Positions 8,256 through 16,937 of a stretch of DNA of 43,975 bases are shown here, piece by piece. How positions within the stretch are numbered: position 1 is the stretch's first letter; each line of letters begins with the position of its first letter. Location: positions 1 to 43,975 of the forward strand of contig JAEWWT010000001.1 in assembly GCA_023396225.1 (NCBI GenBank). Direction: 5' to 3'. This stretch comes from Bacillota bacterium. Its GTDB lineage: Bacteria > Bacillota > Clostridia > Oscillospirales > Ruminococcaceae. Below the pieces are notes generated by a model. It was not told the DNA's origin and did not search any database. It saw only the letters and a program-made list of their open reading frames with translations. A program made the translations under genes and the position numbers.

Positions 8256-9071
8256 TTAATACAAATATTCATGTGGATCTGGAATTAATAATTTCAATTC
8301 TTCAAACAATTCGTTGGCAATAGAATCAGTACAATAACAGTTTAATTCTCCATAGATACCTAATTCAACAATATTAAGTTCTTGGTTATTGTTAAATCTT
8401 GCTCCATACAAATAATATTGACCCATAGGATCATAAGCTCCTATTTCTATATCAGATTGTTTCACCTCCAGCTTATTATCTTCGGATACGTTTTGAAGCT
8501 TTTGATATAGATCTTCTAGCGTTACCTTTGTAACAGGTTCAAAATCTGTATCGACACTTATTTCTTCAATCTTATTGTATACATCCAAATCTCCAATATT
8601 GTATAACTCTTCAGGTGCTGTTTTTCTGAAGTCAAAGCTCAAAATAATTCCATCATTATTAATGTAATAACCATAAGCATTAGTGTAATCCCAATTATAA
8701 TGAGCAAGAATAAATACAACTTCAGGCATTTCACAAGAAGTATCTTCCTCATTTTCTGTAGTCGTTGTAACTTTCTTTGTAGTTTCTTCGGTAATTTTGG
8801 TTGTGCTTATTTGAGATGTTGTAGCAAACTGCGTTACAGTTTCTTGTTTTGAGGGTTCGGTTTGCGTGGCAATAGTTTGTTTTGGTGTCGTTTGTGTTGC
8901 TTCTGTTTTTGTTACTGTAATTTCCTTAGATGACATTTCAGATGTTTCAGTTTGTACAGTAGTTGAAGTTTGCTTTGCTTCTGCCTCTTTATCCTTGTCG
9001 TTCACACAGGAGGTAAGAAAAACTAAAAATGCAATTGATACTGTTATTAGTTTTGTAAATTTTCTTTTCAT
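8256..9071 (-). CDS. Thr-rich secreted lipoprotein, unknown function
   Basis: About 271 residues from the ATG at 9071, chosen over an ATG five codons upstream because GGAGGAAAATAGA precedes it. The signal peptide MKRKFTKLITVSIAFLVF leads to lipobox LTSC. A Thr/Gln-rich linker spans about residues 25-115. The acidic C-terminal domain (EVVFILAHYNWDYTNAYGYY...) has no recognised family. The linker uses repeated TQT, TTK and TTT runs, as in cell-surface proteins of ruminococci. It stands alone. The 9087-9320 gap upstream is AT-rich and I see no convincing promoter in it. Confidence 0.7.
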   Translation of the reverse strand: MKRKFTKLITVSIAFLVFLTSCVNDKDKEAEAKQTSTTVQTETSEMSSKEITVTKTEATQTTPKQTIATQTEPSKQETVTQFATTSQISTTKITEETTKKVTTTTENEEDTSCEMPEVVFILAHYNWDYTNAYGYYINNDGIILSFDFRKTAPEELYNIGDLDVYNKIEEISVDTDFEPVTKVTLEDLYQKLQNVSEDNKLEVKQSDIEIGAYDPMGQYYLYGARFNNNQELNIVELGIYGELNCYCTDSIANELFEELKLLIPDPHEYLY

Positions 9072-9320
9072 TCTATTTTCCTCCAAATTTAATAAAGATA
9101 AATATTAGGGGCGGGAATTATAAGTTCTTCCGCTGTAGCAAAAATGGTTAGTTCTGCTACCAATATGCTTTAAGTAATGCGTATTAATTTTATACACCTT
9201 CAAAATTCTTTAAATAGTATCTTTATGACATTTTTAGACTTTGTTTCCAATAACGTTTATATTAACACATTATGTAAAAATAATCAATAGATTTTTACAT
9301 TAAAAAAGAATATCATCTTA

Positions 9321-9750
9321 ATGCTTTTACTTATGATAATAGGAGCAGTATTTGCAATTCTGCTTCCGATTGTTACATATCCGTGCAGTATCATAAGTCT
9401 TGTAATGAGTGTAAAAAGGAAAAACGAGTACAATACAAAATATGCAATTGTAATTAACATTATTGCATTGATAAGGCAGAGCTGGAACAATCATGCCTTG
9501 CTTTTCAAAAAGAAAAAGAGAGATTGCAACTTGATAATTCAAATCTTGATAAATTAAATAAATGTGTTGAAAATAAAGAAAATCTTTTTAATGCAAATTC
9601 AGATGAAGAATTATCCTACTATTTAAAATATGAAAAATATATTGCAGACTTAAAAGGTATTTCCGAGAATTATCAAAACACATCAAATGTTAAAAGAGTA
9701 TGTAAACAGCCAGAACTTCACAAGTACAGCGGACATAATGGAAGCAAAGG
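9321..9750 (+). pseudogene. Broken small membrane / coiled-coil protein gene
   Basis: Two frames join. The first (9321-9470) gives a double hydrophobic segment, MLLLMIIGAVFAILLP then YPCSIISLVMSVKRKNEYN and YAIVINIIAL, like small DUF4190-type membrane proteins. The frame then shifts by one base at about 9470 to a coiled-coil sequence, DKAELEQSCLAFQKEKERL, continuing to about 9700. The first frame ends at 9557, and the second runs antisense into the 3' end of the neighbouring DJ-1 gene. No ribosome binding site is visible. It is probably a decayed gene. Confidence 0.4.
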
Positions 9751-9754
9751 TTTA

Positions 9755-10393
9755 TTAGTTTTCATTGCTAGACGGCAAAGTTTGCATGAGGGCAAAGAAA
9801 TGTTCGGGTGTCCCGGTACTAAAATAGTTATACCAAGCTTCCAATGTGTCTGATTGAAACACACCTAAATGCTCAATAATTTGTTTCGTCCACAACAAAG
9901 CTCCAGTACAACTTGCAGTAATTAAGTTGTTATCCGCAACAGATGTCTTGTCCATATAAAAACCTTGCCCCTTGTAATCGGGAGCAAACATTTCAAGAAA
10001 TCCCGGTCCATTACTGGTATGCGGACGTTTATCCAATAACCCAAAGTTGGCAAGCGCAGTGGTAGCTCCGCAGATTGCACCAACCGTAGCATCCAAAGAG
10101 AGTAATTCACCTGCTTTTTCGATGATAGCATAATGCTTTGGGTCATTCCATGTATCTGCACCTGGTAATAGCATCACGCTTGTTTCACTCATAACAATAT
10201 CATTAATTAAGCAATCGGGCACTATTGACATCCCTCCCATTGTATTAATTGGCTCTTTAGAATAACTAACTGTTTTTAGGAATACGGGTTGGGCATCTTT
10301 TTTGAAAAATCGACTGGAGTTCAGCTCCGAAGTAACATACCCCAGCTCCCAGTCAGCTAAAGTATCAAGAACGTAAACATATACTGTAATCAT
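9755..10393 (-). CDS. DJ-1/PfpI family protein (class I amidotransferase-like)
   Basis: A 212-residue protein of the DJ-1/PfpI fold. The nucleophile elbow is GAICGAT (Cys about residue 109), preceded by VMLLPGADTW and followed by HTSNGPGFLEMF. Such proteins act as glyoxalases, chaperones or stress hydrolases; the substrate here is not evident. The start follows GGAGGAAATTT. It is divergent from the WYL regulator at 10518 with a 124-base shared control region, so that regulator probably controls it. Confidence 0.8.
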   Translation of the reverse strand: MITVYVYVLDTLADWELGYVTSELNSSRFFKKDAQPVFLKTVSYSKEPINTMGGMSIVPDCLINDIVMSETSVMLLPGADTWNDPKHYAIIEKAGELLSLDATVGAICGATTALANFGLLDKRPHTSNGPGFLEMFAPDYKGQGFYMDKTSVADNNLITASCTGALLWTKQIIEHLGVFQSDTLEAWYNYFSTGTPEHFFALMQTLPSSNEN

Positions 10394-10453
10394 AAATTTC
10401 CTCCATTTTCATTGTTTCTGTTGATTTGATTGTTTTTTTATTGTACCATGTAA

Positions 10454-10485
10454 TTGTTGACAACAGTATGGCAACAATATATAAT
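10454..10485 (+). promoter_or_regulatory. Promoter and operator of the WYL regulator
   Basis: TTGACA (10457-10462), a 17-base spacer and TATAAT (10480-10485) form a full consensus sigma-A promoter. TTGTTG (10454-10459) and CAACAA (10472-10477) are inverted repeats overlapping the -35 and spacer, and TGTTGACAACA is itself palindromic. This is a likely operator for autoregulation and for control of the divergent DJ-1 gene. Confidence 0.7.
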
Positions 10486-10517
10486 TATAATAAGAAATTT
10501 TTGAAGGCGGCTATCAG

Positions 10518-11450
10518 ATGAAAATTGACAGGCTTGTTAGTATTATTATGATACTCCTTGATAAAGATCGTATATGCGCACAGGAGTTAGCTGATATGTT
10601 TGAAGTTTCACCCCGCACAATCTACCGTGATATAGATGCTATCAACATGGCAGGTATTCCTGTTTGTTCAACATCAGGAGTGGGTGGCGGTTTTGAAATC
10701 ATGCAGAAATACAGGATTGATAAAAGCATTTTTTCATCTTCCGACCTTTCAGCTATCTTGATGGGGCTTTCCAGCCTTTCCAATATGGTACGAGGGGATG
10801 AATTGGTAAACGCCCTTGCCAAAGTCAAAAGCTTTATTCCTGCCGACAGAGCAAAAGATATTGAATTAAAAGCAAGCCAAATATGTATAGATTTGAGCGC
10901 ATGGATAAGCAATAGGAACTTACAACCATATTTAGATATTATCAAAATAGCTCTACAGGAAAACAGACTGATTTCGTTTGAATACGTAGCCCTGCATGGA
11001 AATAAAACTACACGAACAGTTGAACCGTACCTGCTTGTGTTGAAAAGCGGTCATTGGTATTTTCAAGGGTACTGCTATAAAAGGAATGATTTTCGTTTAT
11101 TCAGATTATCCCGCATATCGAACTTGCAAATGAAAACGGAAACTTTCACACCACGGAATTATCCGAAACCGCAGTTAGAATTTGCTGATAAATTGGCATC
11201 CATGAAAATAAAAATTAAAATTCGTATTCATAAATCTATCATGGATAGGGTACTGGATTATTGCCCATATGAAGATTTTTCATCAGACGGCGATGAGTAT
11301 TACATTGTCAGTTTTCCGTTCATAGAGAATGAATATCATTACAATATTCTTTTCAGTTTTGGGGATAAATGCGAGTGTTTAGAGCCGGTACATATCCGCA
11401 CAGAAATGAAGCGTAGAATACATGATATAGCTATCTTATACAAAAACTAA
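10518..11450 (+). CDS. YafY/YobV-type transcription regulator (HTH_11 plus WYL domain)
   Basis: A 310-residue protein. The N-terminal winged helix (about residues 1-60) has RICAQELADMFEVSPRTIYRDIDAI. The WYL domain (about 140-220) has ISFEYVALHGNKTTRTVEPYLLVLKSGHWYFQGYC, and the C-terminal WCX extension ends LYKN. WYL regulators sense a ligand, sometimes a nucleic acid or nucleotide, and often repress neighbouring stress genes. GAAGGCGG precedes the start. It is divergent from the DJ-1/PfpI gene, its probable target. Confidence 0.85.
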   Translation: MKIDRLVSIIMILLDKDRICAQELADMFEVSPRTIYRDIDAINMAGIPVCSTSGVGGGFEIMQKYRIDKSIFSSSDLSAILMGLSSLSNMVRGDELVNALAKVKSFIPADRAKDIELKASQICIDLSAWISNRNLQPYLDIIKIALQENRLISFEYVALHGNKTTRTVEPYLLVLKSGHWYFQGYCYKRNDFRLFRLSRISNLQMKTETFTPRNYPKPQLEFADKLASMKIKIKIRIHKSIMDRVLDYCPYEDFSSDGDEYYIVSFPFIENEYHYNILFSFGDKCECLEPVHIRTEMKRRIHDIAILYKN

Positions 11451-11563
11451 ACATGGATATTTTTATAGCAAAAATGCACACTATCCAACGATGAAACAAG
11501 TAGCGCTTATAGCTTAGCTGGCAAGAATTCAAACTCTTCAATATGCAAAATACGTATAAAGAC

Positions 11564-11592
11564 TTGACATCTTAAAAAATATATAGTATAAT
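11564..11592 (+). promoter_or_regulatory. Consensus sigma-A promoter for the DUF2294 gene
   Basis: TTGACA (11564-11569), a 17-base spacer and TATAAT (11587-11592), 28 bases before the start codon. The match to consensus is perfect, so expression is probably strong. Confidence 0.8.
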
Positions 11593-11619
11593 TTAAATGT
11601 TAGTAGGCGGTGGGATGTT

Positions 11620-11985
11620 ATGACAAAAGGACAGATGGAAGCCAAGATAAGTGAAATTATCAGTAAATTTGAGATAGAATATATGGGTCGAGGACCTAAA
11701 AATATAAAAACATATATTATCTCTGATATGATTATAGTTAGGCTTTCAGGTTTTTTAAGTCCGTCAGAACAAAAGCTTACCGATAACCAACAGGGTGTTG
11801 AACTTTTCAAAAAGGTTCGGACAACTCTATTTGAAGGTGGAAGAGGATTTCTGGAAACATTAATAACTGATTTTATTGATGTAGCTATAGTAAGTACTCA
11901 TTCTGATATAAGCACAAAAACAGGTGAAAAAATTATTGTCATTACAGTCGATCAAAATTTAGAAGAAATGTGCACAAAAAAATAA
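11620..11985 (+). CDS. DUF2294 family protein
   Basis: A 121-residue protein starting MTKGQMEAKISEIISKF, with the conserved pieces EYMGRGPKNIKTYIISDMIIVRL, LSPSEQKL and VVSTHSDIST-like IVSTHSDISTKTGEKIIVITVD. This matches the DUF2294 family, seen in Firmicutes and some other bacteria, with no settled function. It has its own promoter upstream and a strong terminator downstream, so it is monocistronic. It is cytosolic, with no membrane segment. Confidence 0.8.
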   Translation: MTKGQMEAKISEIISKFEIEYMGRGPKNIKTYIISDMIIVRLSGFLSPSEQKLTDNQQGVELFKKVRTTLFEGGRGFLETLITDFIDVAIVSTHSDISTKTGEKIIVITVDQNLEEMCTKK

Positions 11986-12028
11986 TTTCGGAAGACAATG
12001 CAAAGTAGTTTAACTAAGTTGTAAGTAA

Positions 12029-12064
12029 GCCGATACTCATTTAACATGAGTATCGGCTTTTTAT
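12029..12064 (+). terminator. Rho-independent terminator between DUF2294 and purE
   Basis: GCCGATACTCAT (12029-12040) pairs perfectly with ATGAGTATCGGC (12046-12057), with a TTAAC loop and then TTTTTATATTTTT. A 12-bp stem with a U-run is a strong terminator. It lies 24 bases before purE, so purE must either have a promoter inside this stretch or depend on readthrough. Confidence 0.85.
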
Positions 12065-12087
12065 ATTTTTAAAAGGAGTTGTATTAT

Positions 12088-12591
12088 ATGATTAAAAAAG
12101 TTGCAATTATCATGGGGAGTGATAGTGATTTACCTGTAGTAAAAGGGGCAATAAACAGCTTAAAAGCGTTTAGTATTCCTGTTGAGGTGCATGTCATAAG
12201 TGCACATCGAACACCTCAAAAAGCTTGCGAATTTGCTTCAAAAGCAAGAGAAAACGGATTTGGAGTTATTATTGCAGCAGCAGGTATGGCAGCACATCTG
12301 GCAGGTGTGCTGGCAGCACACACAACGCTCCCCGTAATAGGTATACCATGTAAATCTACATCATTTGACGGACTTGATGCATTGCTTTCAACCGTTCAGA
12401 TGCCAAAAGGTATTCCTGTTGCAACAGTTGCTGTTGATGGCTCTGCTAATGCAGGCATACTAGCGGCACAAATTCTTGGCGTTTATGATGAAGAAATTGC
12501 AGTTAAGCTTTTAAAGGCAAAAAAAGATATGGCAGAAGAAGTTGCACAAAAAGATGAAAAGCTCCAGAATGAAATCTGGTGGAAAATGTAA
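12088..12591 (+). CDS. purE: N5-carboxyaminoimidazole ribonucleotide mutase (class I PurE)
   Basis: A 167-residue protein starting MIKKVAIIMGSDSDLPVV. The GSDSDLP phosphate loop, SAHRTP and AAAGMAAHLAGVLAAHT motifs are those of class I PurE, which converts N5-CAIR to CAIR in purine synthesis together with PurK. The start at 12088 has AAGGAG nine bases before it; a TTG nine bases upstream lies too close to that site. Other pur genes are absent, so purE stands apart from a purine operon here. Confidence 0.95.
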   Translation: MIKKVAIIMGSDSDLPVVKGAINSLKAFSIPVEVHVISAHRTPQKACEFASKARENGFGVIIAAAGMAAHLAGVLAAHTTLPVIGIPCKSTSFDGLDALLSTVQMPKGIPVATVAVDGSANAGILAAQILGVYDEEIAVKLLKAKKDMAEEVAQKDEKLQNEIWWKM

Positions 12592-12673
12592 TAATATTAT
12601 TAGTAATAGCTAATATGGCAAACGTAAGGCTAACAGGAAAACAGTATAATATTTATAAAAAAGTGATGTAATA

Positions 12674-12781
12674 GCGTGAAAAATAAATTTCTCGCGCAGC
12701 TATTTGTTCCTTTTCTGCAAAAAAGACAGCAGAAATTTTGCTTCGCAAAAACAGAATAAATAGCAGAAAGGAATGGTTATT
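12674..12781 (+). promoter_or_regulatory. Structured leader of the DUF4914-type gene, shared with the DUF1292 gene
   Basis: This stretch contains a GCG...CGC hairpin (about 12674-12697), the block GCTATTTGTTCCTTTTCTGC (12699-12718), then ACAGCAGAAATTTTGCTT (12726-12743), and ATAGCAGAAAGGAATGG (12760-12776), which holds the ribosome binding site. The same blocks in the same order lie before the DUF1292 gene (minus strand, 40632-40727). TTCTGC can pair either with the first GCAGAA or with the GCAGAAAGG of the ribosome binding site, so two exclusive folds are possible, one of which masks translation. It is a candidate cis-regulatory RNA. A dispersed repeat is the alternative. Confidence 0.5.
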
Positions 12782-14659
12782 ATGAATGACTTAATAAAAA
12801 AACTAAATATGCCTGAATATGCACAAAATATTCTTGAAAACTCTAAAGGAGTTATTTTTCCAAAAAAAAGAATTGAATTGATTAATCTTGCATTAGGCGG
12901 AGAGGACATTACACAGTTTGAGGTTAAATATGACGTTGAGGGTATTGGAGAAGTAATTGAAGCAACTGTAACAAGATGTAAAAACGGTGCAGTTGTAAAT
13001 TATATTGATGACTATATGAGAAGACGCGACCCTGACTGTCTTGTTGTTGCTGATAAAAAGCCTTCTGATAAACCTTTATATAATGATATTTACGGCAAGG
13101 ATTTTGAGCCTTTAAGAGATGATACATTTAAGTGGCTTATGAATCAGAAATTGATTGTATTCCCATTTAAAGCAGGCGGATATGATTATGGCTATGATGC
13201 AGTTTTAATAGCTCCGTCAAATGCAGGCTTTTTTGCAGGAGGACTTGCAGATTTGCAGGGATTTTTAAACATTGATGAAATTTCAGATGAATTTAATCCT
13301 AAGGCAATAATTTTCTTGGCACCACCATTCAGACATACACATTTTGACGGAAAGCAAATTGTAATTCACAATAGACTTGATAATATTCATGAAGTATATT
13401 CATACAATCTATATCCGGGACCAAGTGCTAAAAAGGGCATTTATGGTGTTCTTCTTAACATTGGTGAGCAAGAAAACTGGGTAACAGCTCATGCCTCAAC
13501 TGTAAAGGTTATCACACCATATGATAACGAAATTGTTATCATGCATGAGGGTGCATCAGGCGGCGGAAAAAGTGAAATGATTGAACAAATTCATAAGGAA
13601 ATGGATGGAAGAATTCTTCTTGGTAAAAATATTGTTACAGGTGAAAAGAACTACATCGAACTAAACGAAACTTGTGAACTTCGTCCTGTAACTGATGACA
13701 TGGCGTTGTGTCATCCAAAAATGCAGAATGAAAGCAAAAAGCTTGTTGTAAAAGATGCTGAATGCGGTTGGTTTTTAAGGCTTGATAATATTAAAAGCTA
13801 TGGCAATGCCCCACAATATGAAAAAATATTCACACATCCATCAGAGCCTTTAATTTTTATGAATATTCAAGGTGTTGCTAATGCTACTTGTCTTGTTTGG
13901 GAGCATACGATTGATTCTGACGGCAATCCTTGCCCAAATCCAAGAGCAATTTTGCCAAGACGTCTAGTTCCATCTGTAATTGATGAGCCAGTTGAGGTTG
14001 ATGTAAGAAGCTTTGGCGTTAGAACTCCTCCTTGCACAAAAGAAAATCCAACATATGGCATTATGGGGCTTCTTCATGTTCTACCACCTGCGCTTGCATG
14101 GTTATGGCGTTTGGTTGCACCAAGAGGTCATAATAATCCAAGCATAACATCATCAGCTGGAATGACAAGTGAGGGTGTCGGTTCATATTGGCCTTTTGCA
14201 ACAGGAAAACTGGTGAAACAAGCTAATTTGTTATTGGAGCAGATTGTTAATTCTGCGAACACAAGATATTTGCTTATACCAAATCAGCACATAGGGGCGT
14301 ATGAAGTAAGCTTTATGCCGCAATGGATTTCAAGAGAATATGTTGCACGTCGTGGAAGCGCAAAGTTTAAGCAGGAACATTTAGTTGAAGCTCGTTGTCC
14401 TCTTATGGGATTCTGTTTAGATTCGCTTAAAATTGACGGACAATATATCAGAAAAGCTTTTCTTCAGCCAGAAAAACAGCAAGAGGTTGGAAAAGAAGGT
14501 TATGATGCAGGAGCAGAAATTCTTACAGATTTCTTTAAGCAGGAGTTGGAAAAGTTTAATACTGATGAGCTTGACCCTCTTGGCAGACAGATAATTGAAA
14601 TGTTTATGAATGGCGCTTCTGTTCAAGATTATATTAATCTTAGTCCAATGAGATATTAA
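12782..14659 (+). CDS. PEPCK-like P-loop protein, probably DUF4914 family
   Basis: About 625 residues. A kinase-type P-loop GASGGGKSEMIEQIH lies near residue 260, as in the phosphoenolpyruvate carboxykinase fold, with PFRHTHFDG and ARCPLMGFCLDS further on. Length and sequence fit the uncharacterised DUF4914 family; I am fairly but not fully sure of this. No enzyme activity can be claimed. I chose the ATG at 12782 because AGAAAGGA lies nine bases before it; the ATG at 12773 directly abuts that site. The permease gene follows after 64 bases with a similar ribosome binding site, so the two are probably one operon under the conserved leader. Confidence 0.65.
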   Translation: MNDLIKKLNMPEYAQNILENSKGVIFPKKRIELINLALGGEDITQFEVKYDVEGIGEVIEATVTRCKNGAVVNYIDDYMRRRDPDCLVVADKKPSDKPLYNDIYGKDFEPLRDDTFKWLMNQKLIVFPFKAGGYDYGYDAVLIAPSNAGFFAGGLADLQGFLNIDEISDEFNPKAIIFLAPPFRHTHFDGKQIVIHNRLDNIHEVYSYNLYPGPSAKKGIYGVLLNIGEQENWVTAHASTVKVITPYDNEIVIMHEGASGGGKSEMIEQIHKEMDGRILLGKNIVTGEKNYIELNETCELRPVTDDMALCHPKMQNESKKLVVKDAECGWFLRLDNIKSYGNAPQYEKIFTHPSEPLIFMNIQGVANATCLVWEHTIDSDGNPCPNPRAILPRRLVPSVIDEPVEVDVRSFGVRTPPCTKENPTYGIMGLLHVLPPALAWLWRLVAPRGHNNPSITSSAGMTSEGVGSYWPFATGKLVKQANLLLEQIVNSANTRYLLIPNQHIGAYEVSFMPQWISREYVARRGSAKFKQEHLVEARCPLMGFCLDSLKIDGQYIRKAFLQPEKQQEVGKEGYDAGAEILTDFFKQELEKFNTDELDPLGRQIIEMFMNGASVQDYINLSPMRY

Positions 14660-14723
14660 ATTTGAATACAAAAATGATTTTTACAACTGTTGGTGCCTTA
14701 TGCAGAAAGGAATAGTCTTTATT

Positions 14724-15935
14724 ATGAATAACAAGAAATTAAATATTAAGCTAATAGACTTTATTCCTGCTGTTTCTGGACTTATTGGTAAGATGGCTCT
14801 AGCTTCTTCTTTTGCATTTGTATGGGCACTGGAACTTGGCATTACAAATAAAAGTTTTGTTTTTGAAAATGTAAGAATTGAGATATTGATAGGCAGTCTT
14901 ATTACGTTAATAGCAGCATTTGTGTTCCCGAAAGCGTCGCCTCCGGGAACACTTGCGCCGCTTATAGTGCTTGTTCCAATTATGGCTCAGTTTGGTGTTC
15001 ATCCACTAATTTTAGGTGTTTCTATCGGCATCATGGGTATTATTGCAGTTAAAACGGGGGTGCTTATTAAATTAATAGGTGTTTCAGGTTTTATAAGCAG
15101 AAACAGCCTTACACTTGCATTTGGAGTTGCAGGAATAATTTTATGCATTCAAAAACTACACTTATTTTTTAATAAAAAATTATTAGTATTTATTACATTG
15201 CTGATTGTTCTTTCCATCGTTTATACAATATTATTCAAGATCAAAAAAACGTATCTGATTATCCCAATTGCAACAGTGATTTCAATTATAATTTCCGTTG
15301 TTTTTGGTTTAGGCTTTGATGTTTCATTTGCTAAATCAGAAGTGAAATTAAGCCCTTCTTATTGGTGGAATGAGTTGTGGGGAATAGGATACGGATTAGA
15401 TATAAAAACAATATTTGTAACATTGCCATTTGCTTTTTTTGTAATATTCCTATGGACTATAGATACCGTATCAATTCAAGTCCTGCAGGAAAACAGCTAT
15501 CAAGCTGGCGATGAAAAGCAAGAAATTGATATTAATCAATCGTTTATTACAGTAGCAATCAGAAACATGGTAGGAGCATTTTTCGGCGGAGCTCAGACAA
15601 GTTCACTGTGGCGAAGCTTTCTTATTCCCTTATTTATGATAAAAAGACCTATGCGTACTTGCGCTATACTTATGGGACTGTTCGGAATAACATTTAGCAT
15701 TACATCCATACCTATCAGTGTTTTATCGTATCCTCCTCTCGTGTGGTCGGTTTTGTTGTTTGGGATATTTGTTCCTTTTGTAATTGCTTCTATAATAAAT
15801 ATAGTAAAATCAGATAAAAAAAGCATGAAGCTTGCTATAGTTTTACTATCTCTACCAGGCATATTTATAAATCCAATGATAACTTGGATTAGTTCTGTGA
15901 TATATGAAAAAATAATAGTACGTAAACAAAACTAA
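14724..15935 (+). CDS. Multi-pass membrane permease, SulP/NCS2-like
   Basis: About 403 residues with some 10-12 hydrophobic segments. PKASPPGTLAPLIVLVPIMAQFGVHPLILGVSIGI resembles the anion/nucleobase transporter fold, and GAFFGGAQTSSLWRSFLIP near residue 290 is a conserved-looking loop. It may belong to DUF3360 or a related SulP/NCS2 branch; the substrate is unknown. The ATG at 14724 follows AGAAAGGA, the same pattern as the upstream gene, so coupling with the DUF4914-type protein is likely. A terminator lies at 16026. Confidence 0.6.
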   Translation: MNNKKLNIKLIDFIPAVSGLIGKMALASSFAFVWALELGITNKSFVFENVRIEILIGSLITLIAAFVFPKASPPGTLAPLIVLVPIMAQFGVHPLILGVSIGIMGIIAVKTGVLIKLIGVSGFISRNSLTLAFGVAGIILCIQKLHLFFNKKLLVFITLLIVLSIVYTILFKIKKTYLIIPIATVISIIISVVFGLGFDVSFAKSEVKLSPSYWWNELWGIGYGLDIKTIFVTLPFAFFVIFLWTIDTVSIQVLQENSYQAGDEKQEIDINQSFITVAIRNMVGAFFGGAQTSSLWRSFLIPLFMIKRPMRTCAILMGLFGITFSITSIPISVLSYPPLVWSVLLFGIFVPFVIASIINIVKSDKKSMKLAIVLLSLPGIFINPMITWISSVIYEKIIVRKQN

Positions 15936-16025
15936 AATTATATTATTCGGCTCAACATTTTCTGTTACATTTCCTATAATAGTTATAGTACTTGTTGAAG
16001 TATAGTTATGGCGAAGATTGTACAA

Positions 16026-16066
16026 AACAACTCCTTTCATTCTTTTTGAGTGAAAGGAGTTGTTTT
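16026..16066 (+). terminator. Strong bidirectional-type terminator after the permease
   Basis: AACAACTCCTTTCA (16026-16039) pairs perfectly with TGAAAGGAGTTGTT (16051-16064), an 11-base loop, then a T-run. The rest of the 355-base gap up to the TetR gene holds only the TetR promoter region. Confidence 0.85.
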
Positions 16067-16187
16067 TCTGAGGTTCATTTAAAAGCGGTAAGAAAAAGAT
16101 TTCTGATCTTGGCTGTCGAACAATATTATCATACTTATATTAAAAGATAATCTGTAACAAGTTATACTGTAAAATTACCCTACAGTA

Positions 16188-16261
16188 TTGACAAATAAAA
16201 ATAACGGTGTTATAATAATGTTGTTATAGATAACATTGTTATTTTAAATAATGCTGTTATA
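16188..16261 (+). promoter_or_regulatory. TetR gene promoter with multiple operator half-sites
   Basis: TTGACA (16188-16193), a 17-base spacer and TATAAT (16211-16216). Three direct repeats of AATAAYGNTGTTATA lie at 16200-16214, 16214-16228 and 16247-16261, and an inverted copy at 16229-16243 makes an imperfect palindrome over the -10. A TACTGTA...TACAGTA repeat (16165-16187) lies just before the -35. This is the expected layout for autorepression by the downstream TetR protein. Confidence 0.75.
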
Positions 16262-16290
16262 AGATTATTTTAAACTAAGCAGGTGATATA

Positions 16291-16872
16291 ATGGGAAGAG
16301 ATGATCAGCAAAAAAGAAGTGAAGAAGTAAAAAATTCAATTATTGAGACAACTATACAAATTATCAAAGAGGAGGGATTTGAATCTGTTTCAATTCGCAA
16401 AATCAGTGATCGTATGGGGTATTCAACGGGAGTAATATATTATCACTTTAAAGACAAACAGGATATTATTGATACGATACATGAACAGGCGGATAATCAA
16501 ATTAAGGGAATTGTACAAAAATTCTTTAAAGAAGATACAGAATGTCTTGAAAGAATAAAAAACGTTTTTCATGGTATTATGCAGATAGCAGTTAAACAGC
16601 GTGATATGTTTGATCTGGTGGTAATGAATAAGTATTCTGATCGAAATGAGAAAATAAGTCCATGGTTGGATATGATTGCAAAGGAGCTTGATAGTGCAGT
16701 TATTAAGGGAGAAATCAAGCCTATTGACACTTATCAGTCTGCTTTTGCAATATGGAGTTCATTCCTTGGGTTCAATTACATGATTATTAAAGTTGATGGC
16801 ATTGATATGGTTAAGGCTGATAAAATGTTTGAAACTATGTCGAAAATAATATTTGACGGCTTAAAGGCATAA
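16291..16872 (+). CDS. TetR/AcrR family transcription regulator
   Basis: A 193-residue protein. The N-terminal HTH (about residues 12-60) has TTIQIIKEEGFESVSIRKISDRMGYSTGVIYYHFKDKQDII, the classic TetR pattern. The C-terminal helical ligand domain is unassigned. CAGGTGATATA lies before the ATG. The promoter carries four copies of an operator-like half-site. The FMN-binding protein gene follows after 65 bases and is probably under its control. Confidence 0.9.
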   Translation: MGRDDQQKRSEEVKNSIIETTIQIIKEEGFESVSIRKISDRMGYSTGVIYYHFKDKQDIIDTIHEQADNQIKGIVQKFFKEDTECLERIKNVFHGIMQIAVKQRDMFDLVVMNKYSDRNEKISPWLDMIAKELDSAVIKGEIKPIDTYQSAFAIWSSFLGFNYMIIKVDGIDMVKADKMFETMSKIIFDGLKA

Positions 16873-16937
16873 AAATTTAAGCATATTGCATTATAGACGT
16901 TTTAAATAACTATAAATTACATAAAAGGATGATATTA

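Noticed and set aside
11500..11560. A stretch resembling a tRNA 5' half (GCTTATAGCTTAGCTGG) with TTCAAACTC following
   Set aside because: Acceptor and anticodon stems cannot be formed. It is too short, and chance similarity is likely.
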